Positions 6,666 to 13,006 of a stretch of DNA of 13,006 bases are shown here, one piece after another. A program made the translations under genes and the position numbers. Within the stretch, counting starts at the first letter, position 1. The number at the start of each line of letters is the position of its first letter. The notes beneath the pieces are model-generated. The model made no database searches, was not told where the DNA came from, and saw only the letters and a list, made by a program, of their open reading frames with translations. This stretch comes from Chloroflexota bacterium (lineage in GTDB: Bacteria; Chloroflexota; UBA6077; JACQUR01), in contig JACQUR010000450.1 of NCBI GenBank assembly GCA_016210245.1, positions 1 through 13,006 of the forward strand, given 5' to 3'.

Positions 6666-8288
6666 ATGAACAGGCTGACTCGCAGGATATCCCTGAGCGC
6701 CGTGATAGCCGTATTGGTTGCCGCCCTCCTCGTGGCCTGCGCCCCTGCACAGACCGCGCCGCCGGCGACGGCCAGGCCGTCTGAGTGGAACATCGTCACG
6801 GCTGAGCAGACGGGGGGCGGCGACCCGTTCACCGAGTACGGCACCAACAACGAGTGGGCGCTGATGCGGCACGTGGAAGAGCCCCTGCTGCGGGCTGAGT
6901 TGCTGCCGGACGGAAAGAGTTGGGGCGTGGTCAACTACCTGGCCGACAAGTGGAGCTTCCCCGATAGCAAGACCTTCCAGGTGGAGCTGAAGAAGGGGGT
7001 TAAGTTCCAGAACGGGGAGGAGTTGACCTCGGAGCACGTGAAGTACGCCTTCGACGGCATCGTCAACGTCGACAAGCCGGGCCGCAAGGGCCAGAGCCTG
7101 AAGCCGTTGGGCAAGGCGGAGATCGTGGACAAGTACACCATCAAGTGGACCATGCCAGAGCCCAACACCTCGGTGATCGGCGTGGTCGACCTGATGAACG
7201 TTCCCGCGCTGGCGCGGAAGAACATGACCGCGGCGGAGTACGAGCGCAAGCCGATTGGCACCGGGCCCTACAAGGCCGTCGACTGGGAGCGGGATGGCAC
7301 GGTGCGGCTGGAGGCCTGGGACGGCTATCGTGGCGGCAAGCCCTTCCCCGACAAGCTCGTAGTCCGCTACGTGCCAGAGCCCTCGACCCGGGTGATGGAG
7401 CTGCAGGCCGGCACCGCCCAGATCGCTCAGACGATCCCGATCGAGTCGCTGGCCTCGATCGAGGGCAACTCGAAGCTCGAGGTGGTCAGCCTGAAGGGTA
7501 GTTCGGCGCTGGCCTACGTCATCAACATCTTCAAGACGACGCCGCCCTTGCGGGACCAGCGCGTCCGCCAGGCCATGAACTACGCCCTCGATCGCGACGC
7601 CATCGTCAAGTCCATCCTGGGCGGCCGCGGCACCGCTCTGCCTGGCCCACTCTGGCCGGGCTACCTGGGGTACACCAGCGACGTCAAGCCGTACTCCTAC
7701 GACCCGGAGAAGGCCAAGGCGCTGCTCAAGGACGCGGGCTTCCCCGACGGGTTCTCCTTCAACTGGACCGTCACCCAGGGGGTATTCCCGAAGGACATCG
7801 AGATCGCCCAGGCGGTGGCCAACCAGTTGGCCAAGCTGGGCATCAAGGCAACCCTCCAACCGCGCGAGCGCGCCCGCGTCCTGGCCGAGCGGAGCGAGGG
7901 CGACTACGACGTGACCGAGCTGGTGTTCCCGATGTACTGGAGCCCGGCCACCCCGTTCCGCTCGACGCTCGAGCTGGCCTATCCGGATTCGAAGCTGACC
8001 CCGAAGTTCGGCGCTACCCCGCCCGAGCTGCTCGAAGCCAGGCGCCTGGTCCAGCAAGCGAACGCCGCGACGACGCTCGAGCAGATGGCCGGCAGCTACG
8101 CCAGGGTGGACCAGCTCATGCACGACGGGGCGTTCTGGCTCTTCGTCCACACCCTGGACGAGGTCTGGGGAGCCCAGAAGGACATCGCCTGGCGCCCGTA
8201 TCCGGCGGACTACCAGACCCTGTACGACTACTGGGCGCTGACCGGCAAGAAGGCTCCCAGCAACCCGACCTCACCCCTGGTGCCGTAA
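6666..8288 (+). CDS. Peptide-type ABC transporter substrate-binding lipoprotein (SBP_bac_5, DppA/OppA-like)
   Basis: This 540-residue lipoprotein is the solute receptor expected for the two permeases. The N-terminus has basic residues (MNRLTRR), a hydrophobic stretch and a lipobox LVAC with the lipidated Cys at residue 25, followed by a Pro/Ala/Thr-rich tether. The body has SBP_bac_5 features: an N-terminal lobe with HVEEPLLRAE, FQVELKKGVKFQNGEELTSEHVKYAFD, then IGTGPYK, and the later VRQAMNYALDRDAIVKSIL and YDPEKAKALLKDAGFPDG segments. Family length is normal. The ATG at 6666 follows GAGG at 6657-6660. A GTG two codons earlier overlaps that site and is less likely. The gene is separated from the permeases by the enzyme genes, an unusual order that links the transporter to the reductase. 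Ligands of this family include peptides, amines and modified amino acids, and this ligand cannot be read from sequence. Confidence 0.93.
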   Translation: MNRLTRRISLSAVIAVLVAALLVACAPAQTAPPATARPSEWNIVTAEQTGGGDPFTEYGTNNEWALMRHVEEPLLRAELLPDGKSWGVVNYLADKWSFPDSKTFQVELKKGVKFQNGEELTSEHVKYAFDGIVNVDKPGRKGQSLKPLGKAEIVDKYTIKWTMPEPNTSVIGVVDLMNVPALARKNMTAAEYERKPIGTGPYKAVDWERDGTVRLEAWDGYRGGKPFPDKLVVRYVPEPSTRVMELQAGTAQIAQTIPIESLASIEGNSKLEVVSLKGSSALAYVINIFKTTPPLRDQRVRQAMNYALDRDAIVKSILGGRGTALPGPLWPGYLGYTSDVKPYSYDPEKAKALLKDAGFPDGFSFNWTVTQGVFPKDIEIAQAVANQLAKLGIKATLQPRERARVLAERSEGDYDVTELVFPMYWSPATPFRSTLELAYPDSKLTPKFGATPPELLEARRLVQQANAATTLEQMAGSYARVDQLMHDGAFWLFVHTLDEVWGAQKDIAWRPYPADYQTLYDYWALTGKKAPSNPTSPLVP

Positions 8289-8301
8289 CAGGACCCCAGC
8301 A

Positions 8302-8335
8302 CGGGTGGGGGCGCAAGGCTGTGCGCCCCCACCCG
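8302..8335 (+). terminator. Terminator-like hairpin after the lipoprotein gene
   Basis: A perfect 14-bp stem, CGGGTGGGGGCGCA (8302-8315) with TGCGCCCCCACCCG (8322-8335), encloses a six-base loop, 13 bases after the stop codon. No T-run follows, so it is not a textbook intrinsic terminator, but position and stability fit the end of the operon. Confidence 0.65.
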
Positions 8336-8432
8336 GCCCCCAGCGCTTGAAGCGTCTCGTGGTTTCCACGGAAGTGTGTTAGAGTGGCTTTGAGGGCCTT
8401 GTTCGGCGCGAACCCTTGCCCTGAGGCTTGCC

Positions 8433-8717
8433 ATGCCGGCGGACACCCTTGCGATCGGGCGCTTCTTTCTGGAGCGTACCGGCCTGCGCCCCCAATTCAT
8501 CACCGCCATTCGCCAGCCGCCGCTGGATCCGAAGGGCCCTGTTGCCGTCTGGTCCATCCTGACCCAGGAAGGGCATTTCTACGTGGTCGATGGTCGCAGC
8601 CGCGAGATCTACCGCGCCCAGCGCAACTGGCGGGCCGAGGACGCGTACCGCCGCTACCTGGAGCTACACCCGGAGGATGGCGCGACGCTCGAACCAGCCG
8701 CGGGAGGTGAGCGATGA
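8433..8717 (+). CDS. Small conserved-looking hypothetical protein
   Basis: I do not recognise this 94-residue protein. It starts at ATG 8433 after CTGAGG (8421-8426). The middle part (about residues 36-63) reads VAVWSILTQEGHFYVVDGR followed by SREIYRAQ, alternating hydrophobic residues that suggest two or three beta strands. A charged, helical-looking end follows (RAEDAYRRYLELHPED). It has no signal peptide or membrane segment. Its TGA overlaps the ATG of the next gene by four bases, so the two are translated together. It is probably a separate transcription unit from the cluster upstream, because a strong hairpin intervenes; no convincing promoter was found in 8340-8432. Confidence 0.7.
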   Translation: MPADTLAIGRFFLERTGLRPQFITAIRQPPLDPKGPVAVWSILTQEGHFYVVDGRSREIYRAQRNWRAEDAYRRYLELHPEDGATLEPAAGGER

Positions 8718-8929
8718 TTCCCCAACAGCCCGCCCGTTCCGGAGACGACGACTTGCACGAGGTCAAGCGCCTGGCTGGCATCAAGCTGGAGGCGGACCTG
8801 CACGCCTACCTGAATGCCCTGGCCGCGGCCGGGCTGAGCGAGGAGGAGGCGATCGCGCTGGCCCGAGCCACCCTGCGCGCAGCCCTCGCCCGCGCCACCG
8901 AACGGCGAACCGGCGCCCGCGAGCGCTGA
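8714..8929 (+). CDS. Small helical hypothetical protein
   Basis: This 71-residue protein of unknown function starts at ATG 8714, overlapping the previous stop in an ATGA, with GGGAGGTGA just upstream as ribosome binding site. About residues 14-62 are predicted by eye to be mainly helical (EVKRLAGIKLEADLHAYLNA, then LSEEEAIALARATLRAALAR), acidic at first and basic at the end. The overlap and the shared reading direction suggest the two products act together. No DNA-binding or catalytic motif is clear. Confidence 0.65.
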   Translation: MIPQQPARSGDDDLHEVKRLAGIKLEADLHAYLNALAAAGLSEEEAIALARATLRAALARATERRTGARER

Positions 8930-9102
8930 ACGGAGTTGATCCCAGGTCCGGGTGAACGCTGGCACGTACCGCGGGTTGTGGAGACGCAGAGCCCTCTGGG
9001 TGGCGGGTGATCATCCCGGACTTGGTAGGGCGGCTCGGGCCACGCCTCGGCGGCATGGCTCCGCCTCCCGGTCCCCGCGTCCCGATTGCAGCCGCGCGTT
9101 GG
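8930..9102. other. Intergenic region with nothing recognised
   Basis: This 173-base stretch lies between the small plus-strand operon and the hairpin at 9103-9182. No tRNA fold, conserved reading frame or clear promoter is visible. It contains a short near-palindrome around TGATCA (9008-9013). Confidence 0.4.
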
Positions 9103-9182
9103 CGCCAATCAGGGGTCAGCAGTCAGTGGGCACGGCGGCGCCCGCGCCGCCGTTCCCACTGACTGCTGACCCCTGATTGGCG
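9103..9182. terminator. Very strong hairpin between convergent genes (likely bidirectional terminator)
   Basis: The arms 9103-9130 and 9155-9182 are 28-base perfect reverse complements. The bases between them continue as an inner stem (9132-9140 with 9145-9153) closed by a CCCG loop, with only one unpaired position (9131 against 9154). It lies between the end of a plus-strand operon and the stop codon of the minus-strand gene at 9200. That position fits a terminator for both, though no T-run follows. The arms contain GTCAGCA and GTCAGTG units, again with a 7-base period. Confidence 0.7.
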
Positions 9183-9199
9183 AGCCCTCTTGCACCTCC

Positions 9200-12100
9200 T
9201 TACGGCGAGACCGTGACGACAGCCGAGGTGACGCTGGTGAAACCAGACGCGGTGGCGGTGATGGTGTAGGTCCCGCCTGCCGTGGGGGTACCCACGCTCA
9301 CGTTGGGCGTGCGGTCCGCGTTGGCCAGGGCGGTCGCCATCGACGGGGTGATGGCCACGATATCGGCCGGGCTGCCGGCCCCTGGGTTCACGGTGAAGCT
9401 CACCGTCGTGTCGGCGTTCACGTAGTCGCACCAGCCGCAGCCGGGGGTGACGAAGTAGGCCATGATGGTGTGCGGCGCGGAGGCCCTGGTGCGGCTGGTC
9501 TGCACCCCGCTCAGGTTGAGCTGGGGTGCGGAGACGTTGACCACCGCCGATGTGCCTGTCCAGCCGGTAGCCGAGGCGGTCACCTGGACGCTGCCAACAG
9601 TGAGGCCGGTGGCGGTGAAGGAGGCGCTGGTTGCGCCGGCTGCGACGGTGATCGACGGCAGGACCGTGGCGATGGACGCGTCGGTGCTGGCCAGATTGAC
9701 CGTGAGACCACCAGCGGGCGCTGGGTTCGACAGGCCCACGGAGAAGCTGCCTCGATGGAGCCCCGCCCCTAGCCAGGTGCCCGACCAGCCCATCGTCAGG
9801 TATGGCGGCGTGACGGTAACCGTCGCGGAGGTGGCGCTGGCAAAGCCCGTAGCCGAGGCGGTGATGGTGTAGCTGCCGCCCGCCGTGGGAGTGCCCACGC
9901 TCACGTTGGGCGTGCGGTCGGCGTTGGCCAGAGCGGTCGTCGTCGACGGGGTAATGGCCACGATGTCGGCTGGGCTGCTGGCCCCCGGGTTCACGGTGAA
10001 GCTCACCGTCGTATCGGCGTTCAGGTAGTCGCACCAACCGCAGCCCGGGGTGACGAAGTAGGCCATGATGGTGTGCGGCGCGGAGAGGGTAGTGCGGCTG
10101 GTCTGCACCCCGCTCAGGCTGAGCTGGGGCGCGGACACATTGACCACCGCCGAGGCGCCCGTCCAGCCGGCGGCCGAGGCCGAGATGGTGCTGGCGCCCA
10201 CCGCGAGGCCGGTGCCGGTGAAGCTCAGGGAGGTGGCACCGGCCGGTACGGTGACGGAAGCGGGTACTGTTGCCACGGCGGGGTTGGAGCTGCCGAGGGT
10301 GACCACCAGCCCGCCGGAAGGGGCGGGGGTGTTGAGCCCGACAGAGAAGCTGTTTCGGTGCAGGCCGGCTCCCACCCAGGCGCCCGACCAGGGCAGGCTG
10401 AGAGCGGGCGGCGGCCCGATGTTCACCGACGTGCTGATGGTGGCCACCCCGGAGGCGGCCGCGGCCAGAGTGGTGCTCCCCTGGGCTACGCCCGTGAGCG
10501 TGAACGGCGGGGAGGTCAACTGGCCGTCTGGCACCGTAACGCTCGCCGGGGATACCGACGCAACGGCGGGGTTGGCCACGCTCAGGTTCACCACCAGGCC
10601 ACCAGGCGGCGCCGCATCTGACAGCACGATCTGGCGTGAAGCCGAAACGGTGGCCGCGACCGAGATCCCGCCGCTCGGGCTGAAGGTCATGGTGACAAGC
10701 TTGGAGATCAGGACGGTGGTCGTGCTCCGATAGTTGCTCCCGCTGGCCTGGATGGTCGTCGTGCCCGTGGCAATCCCGTTCGCCGTCGCCGTAGCCGAAG
10801 TAGCGCCCTCTGGAACGAGCGTCGACGCGCTCACCGTGCCGATGGATGGGTTAAGGGTGCTGAGGTTGACCACCAGCCCGCCCACGGGCGCCGGGTCGGA
10901 CAGCAGCACCGGGAAGCTGACACTGCCGCCGGGCGGTGCCAGCACGCTGGCCGGTAGCACAATGGCGTTCTGGCGGACGTTGACCGTAGCCGAGGCCGAG
11001 GTGTGGCCCAGGGCGGAGACAGTGATGGCGGTGTTGCCCACTGCCACCCCGGTCACGCTGAATGTGGCGGAACTACTCCCTGCCGAGATGGTCACGCTAG
11101 CCGGCGCCGAGGCGATGGCCGTGTCGAGCCCGCCGAGCGTGACCACGATCCCGCCCGGGCCCGCGGTAGCGGAGCTGGACACCGCCATCGGCAGGCTCAG
11201 CCCCACGCCCGGCGCGACGGGGTTGGGCGAGAGCGAGAGCGTGGCCAGCACGGTCGGGGTCGCCGTGGCCGTGGCCGTCGGGGTGGCGGTAGAGGTGCTC
11301 GCCGGCGTGGGCGTCGGCGTCTGAGTTGGCGTCGCCGTCCCAGTAGCCGTCGGGGTTGGCGGTGGCGTCTCCGTCGGAGTGGGAGACGGCGTCTCGGTGG
11401 TCGCCGTTGGCACCGGCGTCTCGGTCGGTGCGGTAGTAGCCGTCGCCGTGGCAGTCGGTGGCGTCGTCGCCGTAGCCGTGGGCAGTTCAGTTGCCGTCGC
11501 AGGGGCTGTGGCCGTGCCCGTGGGCACCGGCGTGGCCGTCGCGGTGGCCGTGGGACTCGGCGTCTCAGTCGCCGTCGCGGTGGGCAGTTCCGTCGGCACC
11601 CTGGTTGGAGTCAGCGTCTCGGTCGGTGTGCTGGTTGGAGCCTCCGTGGCCGTCGCGGTAGAGGTCGGGGTGGCGGTCGCCGTCGCCGTCGCGGTGGCCG
11701 TGGGCGTCCTGGTCGGAGTGGCCGTCGCCGTGGCCGAAGCTGTGGATGTTGCGGTCGGGGCAGCAGTGGACGTCTCGGTTGCTGTAGCCGTGGAGGTCGA
11801 GGTCGGGATTGGGGTCCCGGTCGGGCTAGCGGCCGGGGACGCGGTGGCGGTAGCTAGCGGGGTGGCAGCAGACGTCGGCGTCAGCGTACTGCTCGGCGTC
11901 GGCAGGGCTGTTGGCGGCACGGTCGGGGTGGGCGAGGCCGTGGGCACCTCGGTCGCGGTGCTGGTCGGGGTCCTGGTTGGACTGGCCGTTGGCGCGGCCG
12001 TCGGCGTCGCCGTGGGGGTTGCGCCGGGCCCGGGGCAGGCGGCCGTGGGTGGCAGCGCGGCCACAAGGCGCAGGGTACACAGGGCATCCACGCTGGTGAT

Positions 12101-12601
12101 GCGCTCGTCGCCGTTGACGTCGGCGTGGTGGTAGGTGTAGCCACCGACCAGCGTCCCGCGCTGGCCATCCGGGTTGGCCACCACCACGTCCACCACGCTG
12201 GCCAGCTTGTCAGCCGGGCAGGCGGTGGTGGCGGGCAGGGCGGCCACGGCCCGCAGGATGCATAGCGCGTCCGCGCTGGTTACCGTGCCGCTATCGTTGA
12301 CGTCGCCCAGCGTGCGGCTGTGGGCCGGCGTCCGAGCAGTCAAGCTCGTGGCCGCGGCCACCTGTACCTCGGCGGCGGCCCGCCCGTCCAGGGTGAGCGT
12401 GGCTCCGCTGGCGAAGCTGGCCCCCGTGACGGCCACCGAGGTGCCGCCTCGGCCCGAGCCGCTGGCGGGGCTGATGCTGGTGGCCGAAGGGGCGGGCACC
12501 GGCTGGCCCACCGCAGCGGGCGCAGGCACGGCCAGCAGGCCAAACACGGTGCTCGCCAGGACGAGCAGCGATCGCAGGCGCAACGACCCCAGAACGTACA
12601 C
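9200..12601 (-). CDS. Large secreted protein: TIG domain, paired dockerin-like repeats, Thr/Pro linker, Ig-like repeats
   Basis: The product is about 1133 residues. A signal peptide covers the first 30 or so residues (RLRSLLVLASTVFGLLAVPAP). An IPT/TIG-like domain follows (about 38-95). Two dockerin-like repeats follow: GDVNDSGTVTSADALCILR near 99-117 and ADVNGDERITSVDALCTLR near 160-178. Each has the calcium-loop pattern DxNxDG or close to it. A Thr/Pro/Ala linker runs over about 192-450. The rest is Ig-like beta repeats with the recurring GGLVVNL..NPAVA.V...VTVPAGATS pattern, ending in two copies of a 201-residue module with a CGWC motif. No LPXTG or membrane anchor is visible at the C-terminus. 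The GTG at 12601 is preferred because GGGAGGA lies just upstream; a TTG at 12631 would lengthen the protein by 10 residues. Function is unknown; a cell-surface or exported scaffold is an inference. Confidence 0.85.
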   Translation of the reverse strand: MYVLGSLRLRSLLVLASTVFGLLAVPAPAAVGQPVPAPSATSISPASGSGRGGTSVAVTGASFASGATLTLDGRAAAEVQVAAATSLTARTPAHSRTLGDVNDSGTVTSADALCILRAVAALPATTACPADKLASVVDVVVANPDGQRGTLVGGYTYHHADVNGDERITSVDALCTLRLVAALPPTAACPGPGATPTATPTAAPTASPTRTPTSTATEVPTASPTPTVPPTALPTPSSTLTPTSAATPLATATASPAASPTGTPIPTSTSTATATETSTAAPTATSTASATATATPTRTPTATATATATATPTSTATATEAPTSTPTETLTPTRVPTELPTATATETPSPTATATATPVPTGTATAPATATELPTATATTPPTATATATTAPTETPVPTATTETPSPTPTETPPPTPTATGTATPTQTPTPTPASTSTATPTATATATPTVLATLSLSPNPVAPGVGLSLPMAVSSSATAGPGGIVVTLGGLDTAIASAPASVTISAGSSSATFSVTGVAVGNTAITVSALGHTSASATVNVRQNAIVLPASVLAPPGGSVSFPVLLSDPAPVGGLVVNLSTLNPSIGTVSASTLVPEGATSATATANGIATGTTTIQASGSNYRSTTTVLISKLVTMTFSPSGGISVAATVSASRQIVLSDAAPPGGLVVNLSVANPAVASVSPASVTVPDGQLTSPPFTLTGVAQGSTTLAAAASGVATISTSVNIGPPPALSLPWSGAWVGAGLHRNSFSVGLNTPAPSGGLVVTLGSSNPAVATVPASVTVPAGATSLSFTGTGLAVGASTISASAAGWTGASAVVNVSAPQLSLSGVQTSRTTLSAPHTIMAYFVTPGCGWCDYLNADTTVSFTVNPGASSPADIVAITPSTTTALANADRTPNVSVGTPTAGGSYTITASATGFASATSATVTVTPPYLTMGWSGTWLGAGLHRGSFSVGLSNPAPAGGLTVNLASTDASIATVLPSITVAAGATSASFTATGLTVGSVQVTASATGWTGTSAVVNVSAPQLNLSGVQTSRTRASAPHTIMAYFVTPGCGWCDYVNADTTVSFTVNPGAGSPADIVAITPSMATALANADRTPNVSVGTPTAGGTYTITATASGFTSVTSAVVTVSP
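9203..10408 (-). repeat. Tandem 603-bp coding duplication (two 201-residue modules)
   Basis: The segments 9203-9805 and 9806-10408 are imperfect direct repeats with a period of exactly 603 bases. The bases encoding CGWC, for example, lie at 9428-9439 and 10031-10042. Each module holds one Ig-like repeat beginning with a WSG-W-GAGLHR motif and one segment containing HTIMAYFVTPGCGWCDY. The protein copies are very similar, so the duplication looks fairly recent or kept alike by recombination. Confidence 0.88.
11250..12022 (-). repeat. Low-complexity coding repeat of the Thr/Pro linker
   Basis: About 770 bases of imperfect short repeats, with recurring GTCGCCGTG-like units on the plus strand, encode the Thr-, Pro- and Ala-rich linker of the minus-strand gene. 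On the plus strand the same bases give long open frames of alternating Val, Ala and Gly. These are artefacts. Such tracts vary in length by slippage and are prone to assembly collapse. Confidence 0.85.
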
Positions 12602-12633
12602 GACATCCTCCCGCTGCCCAACCGTGGGCAACC

Positions 12634-12702
12634 TCAGTGCTGAGTGCTGAGTGCTGAGTGCTGAGTGAGGTCCTCTACTCGGTACTCAGGACTCAGTACT
12701 CA
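12634..12702. repeat. Heptamer arrays in the leader of the large secreted protein gene
   Basis: Tandem TGAGTGC units (12635-12668) are followed by ACTCAGG, ACTCAGT and ACTCACG units (12684-12704), imperfectly complementary to the first half. The array is the same heptamer family as at 4824-4920 and 6332-6554. It lies between the promoter at 12850-12877 and the start codon at 12601, so it would be transcribed as part of the 5' leader. Confidence 0.88.
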
Positions 12703-12960
12703 CGTGGTTCCGCGCAAAGAAGGAACCGGCCAGGCACAAAGCAGCCACGACGGGTTGCCCCTGCGCGGCCGGGTTCGCCACTCGCTCGGCCCGACGTATC
12801 GACGACCAGAGGTACCCACGCCGGCGATCGTTGCACCCGAGTTGCGGCCAGTATACAGACCTGCGGTACGCTGTCAACACCGTTCCAGGTCGAGGGTAGC
12901 CAGAAAGTACTACTGATCGCCGCATGGATGCCCCAATCCCGTTGCCCGCAGCGGACGATG
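12703..12960. other. Leader and promoter region without a gene
   Basis: No supported coding region is seen. It holds the promoter at 12850-12877 and a small inverted repeat GGTTCC (12706-12711) with GGAACC (12722-12727). Open frames here are short and run into the repeats on either side. Confidence 0.5.
12850..12877 (-). promoter_or_regulatory. Sigma70-type promoter of the large secreted protein gene
   Basis: On the minus strand, TTGACA (12877-12872) is a perfect -35 hexamer. It is followed after 16 bases by TATACT (12855-12850), matching the -10 consensus at five of six. Transcription would start near 12843, leaving a leader of about 240 bases that contains the heptamer array. The match is strong for DNA this GC-rich. 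Confidence 0.75.
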
Positions 12961-13006
12961 TAGCGCGGGGGCTTGTCCCCCGCCACCCCGGGGTGGCGGG
13001 GGACAA
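12960..13006. repeat. Second copy of the GC-rich dispersed inverted repeat, cut by the window edge
   Basis: The stretch from GTAGCGCGGGGG (12960) through CCCCCGCC (to 12984) repeats the arm sequence of the element at 6402-6509. Its own palindrome is perfect: 12973-12989 pairs with 12990-13006, reaching the last base of the window. The spacer between arms is different and much shorter than in the first copy. The right arm probably continues beyond the window. Confidence 0.85.

Noticed and set aside
8960..8980. Sigma54-type promoter at TGGCACG
   Set aside because: The -24 half is good, but no TTGC-like -12 half lies at the required distance, and no suitable gene follows.
10065..10733. Plus-strand open frames opposite the Ig-like repeats
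   Set aside because: They mirror the minus-strand gene and repeat with its 603-bp period. The minus strand has the signal peptide, domains and promoter.
11379..12134. Long plus-strand open frame rich in Val, Ala and Gly
   Set aside because: It is the antisense of the Thr/Pro linker, pure low complexity, with no ribosome binding site and no family resemblance.

Overview
The window is about 13 kb of GC-rich bacterial DNA. The codon use, the many heptanucleotide tandem repeats between genes, the dispersed GC-rich inverted repeats and the Thr/Pro-linked extracellular repeat protein all suit an uncultured Chloroflexota-like organism. That placement is an inference from style; no marker gene is present.

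Region 1 (about 150-8290, plus strand) is one gene cluster ordered grdE-like 1, dppB-type permease, dppC-type permease, grdE-like 2, grdB-like, dppA-type lipoprotein. It joins the substrate-specific component B of the glycine/sarcosine/betaine reductase family to a peptide-type ABC importer. The main result is that the grdB-like gene (4937-6322) is split by an in-frame TGA at 5984-5986. The protein reads through it in the same frame with the GrdB signature around a UxxCxxC motif (Sec350, Cys353, Cys356). A compact stem-loop with a GGU apical loop begins 13 bases after the TGA, as expected of a bacterial SECIS. The gene is therefore best read as one selenoprotein of 461 residues. The two GrdE-like proteins are paralogues, roughly two thirds identical by eye. 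At residue 261 one has Cys and the other has Ser, in the region where the GrdE precursor is expected to be processed to a pyruvoyl subunit. GrdA, GrdC, GrdD and the ABC ATPases are not in the window, so the substrate and the full reaction are open.

Region 2 (8433-8929, plus strand) is a pair of small overlapping genes of unknown function, after a terminator-like hairpin.

Region 3 (9200-12601, minus strand) encodes one large secreted protein. In order it has a signal peptide, an IPT/TIG-like domain, two dockerin-like calcium-binding repeats, a Thr/Pro-rich linker of about 260 residues, and Ig-like repeats ending in two copies of a 201-residue module, each with a CGWC motif. A good sigma70-type promoter lies about 250 bases upstream of it, and a very strong hairpin sits just past its stop codon.

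Non-coding structure is abundant. Most junctions carry 7-bp tandem repeats facing their own reverse complements. In three genes the stop codon TGA is itself part of the first repeat unit. A different 42-bp-arm inverted repeat lies at 6402-6509, and a partial second copy ends the window.
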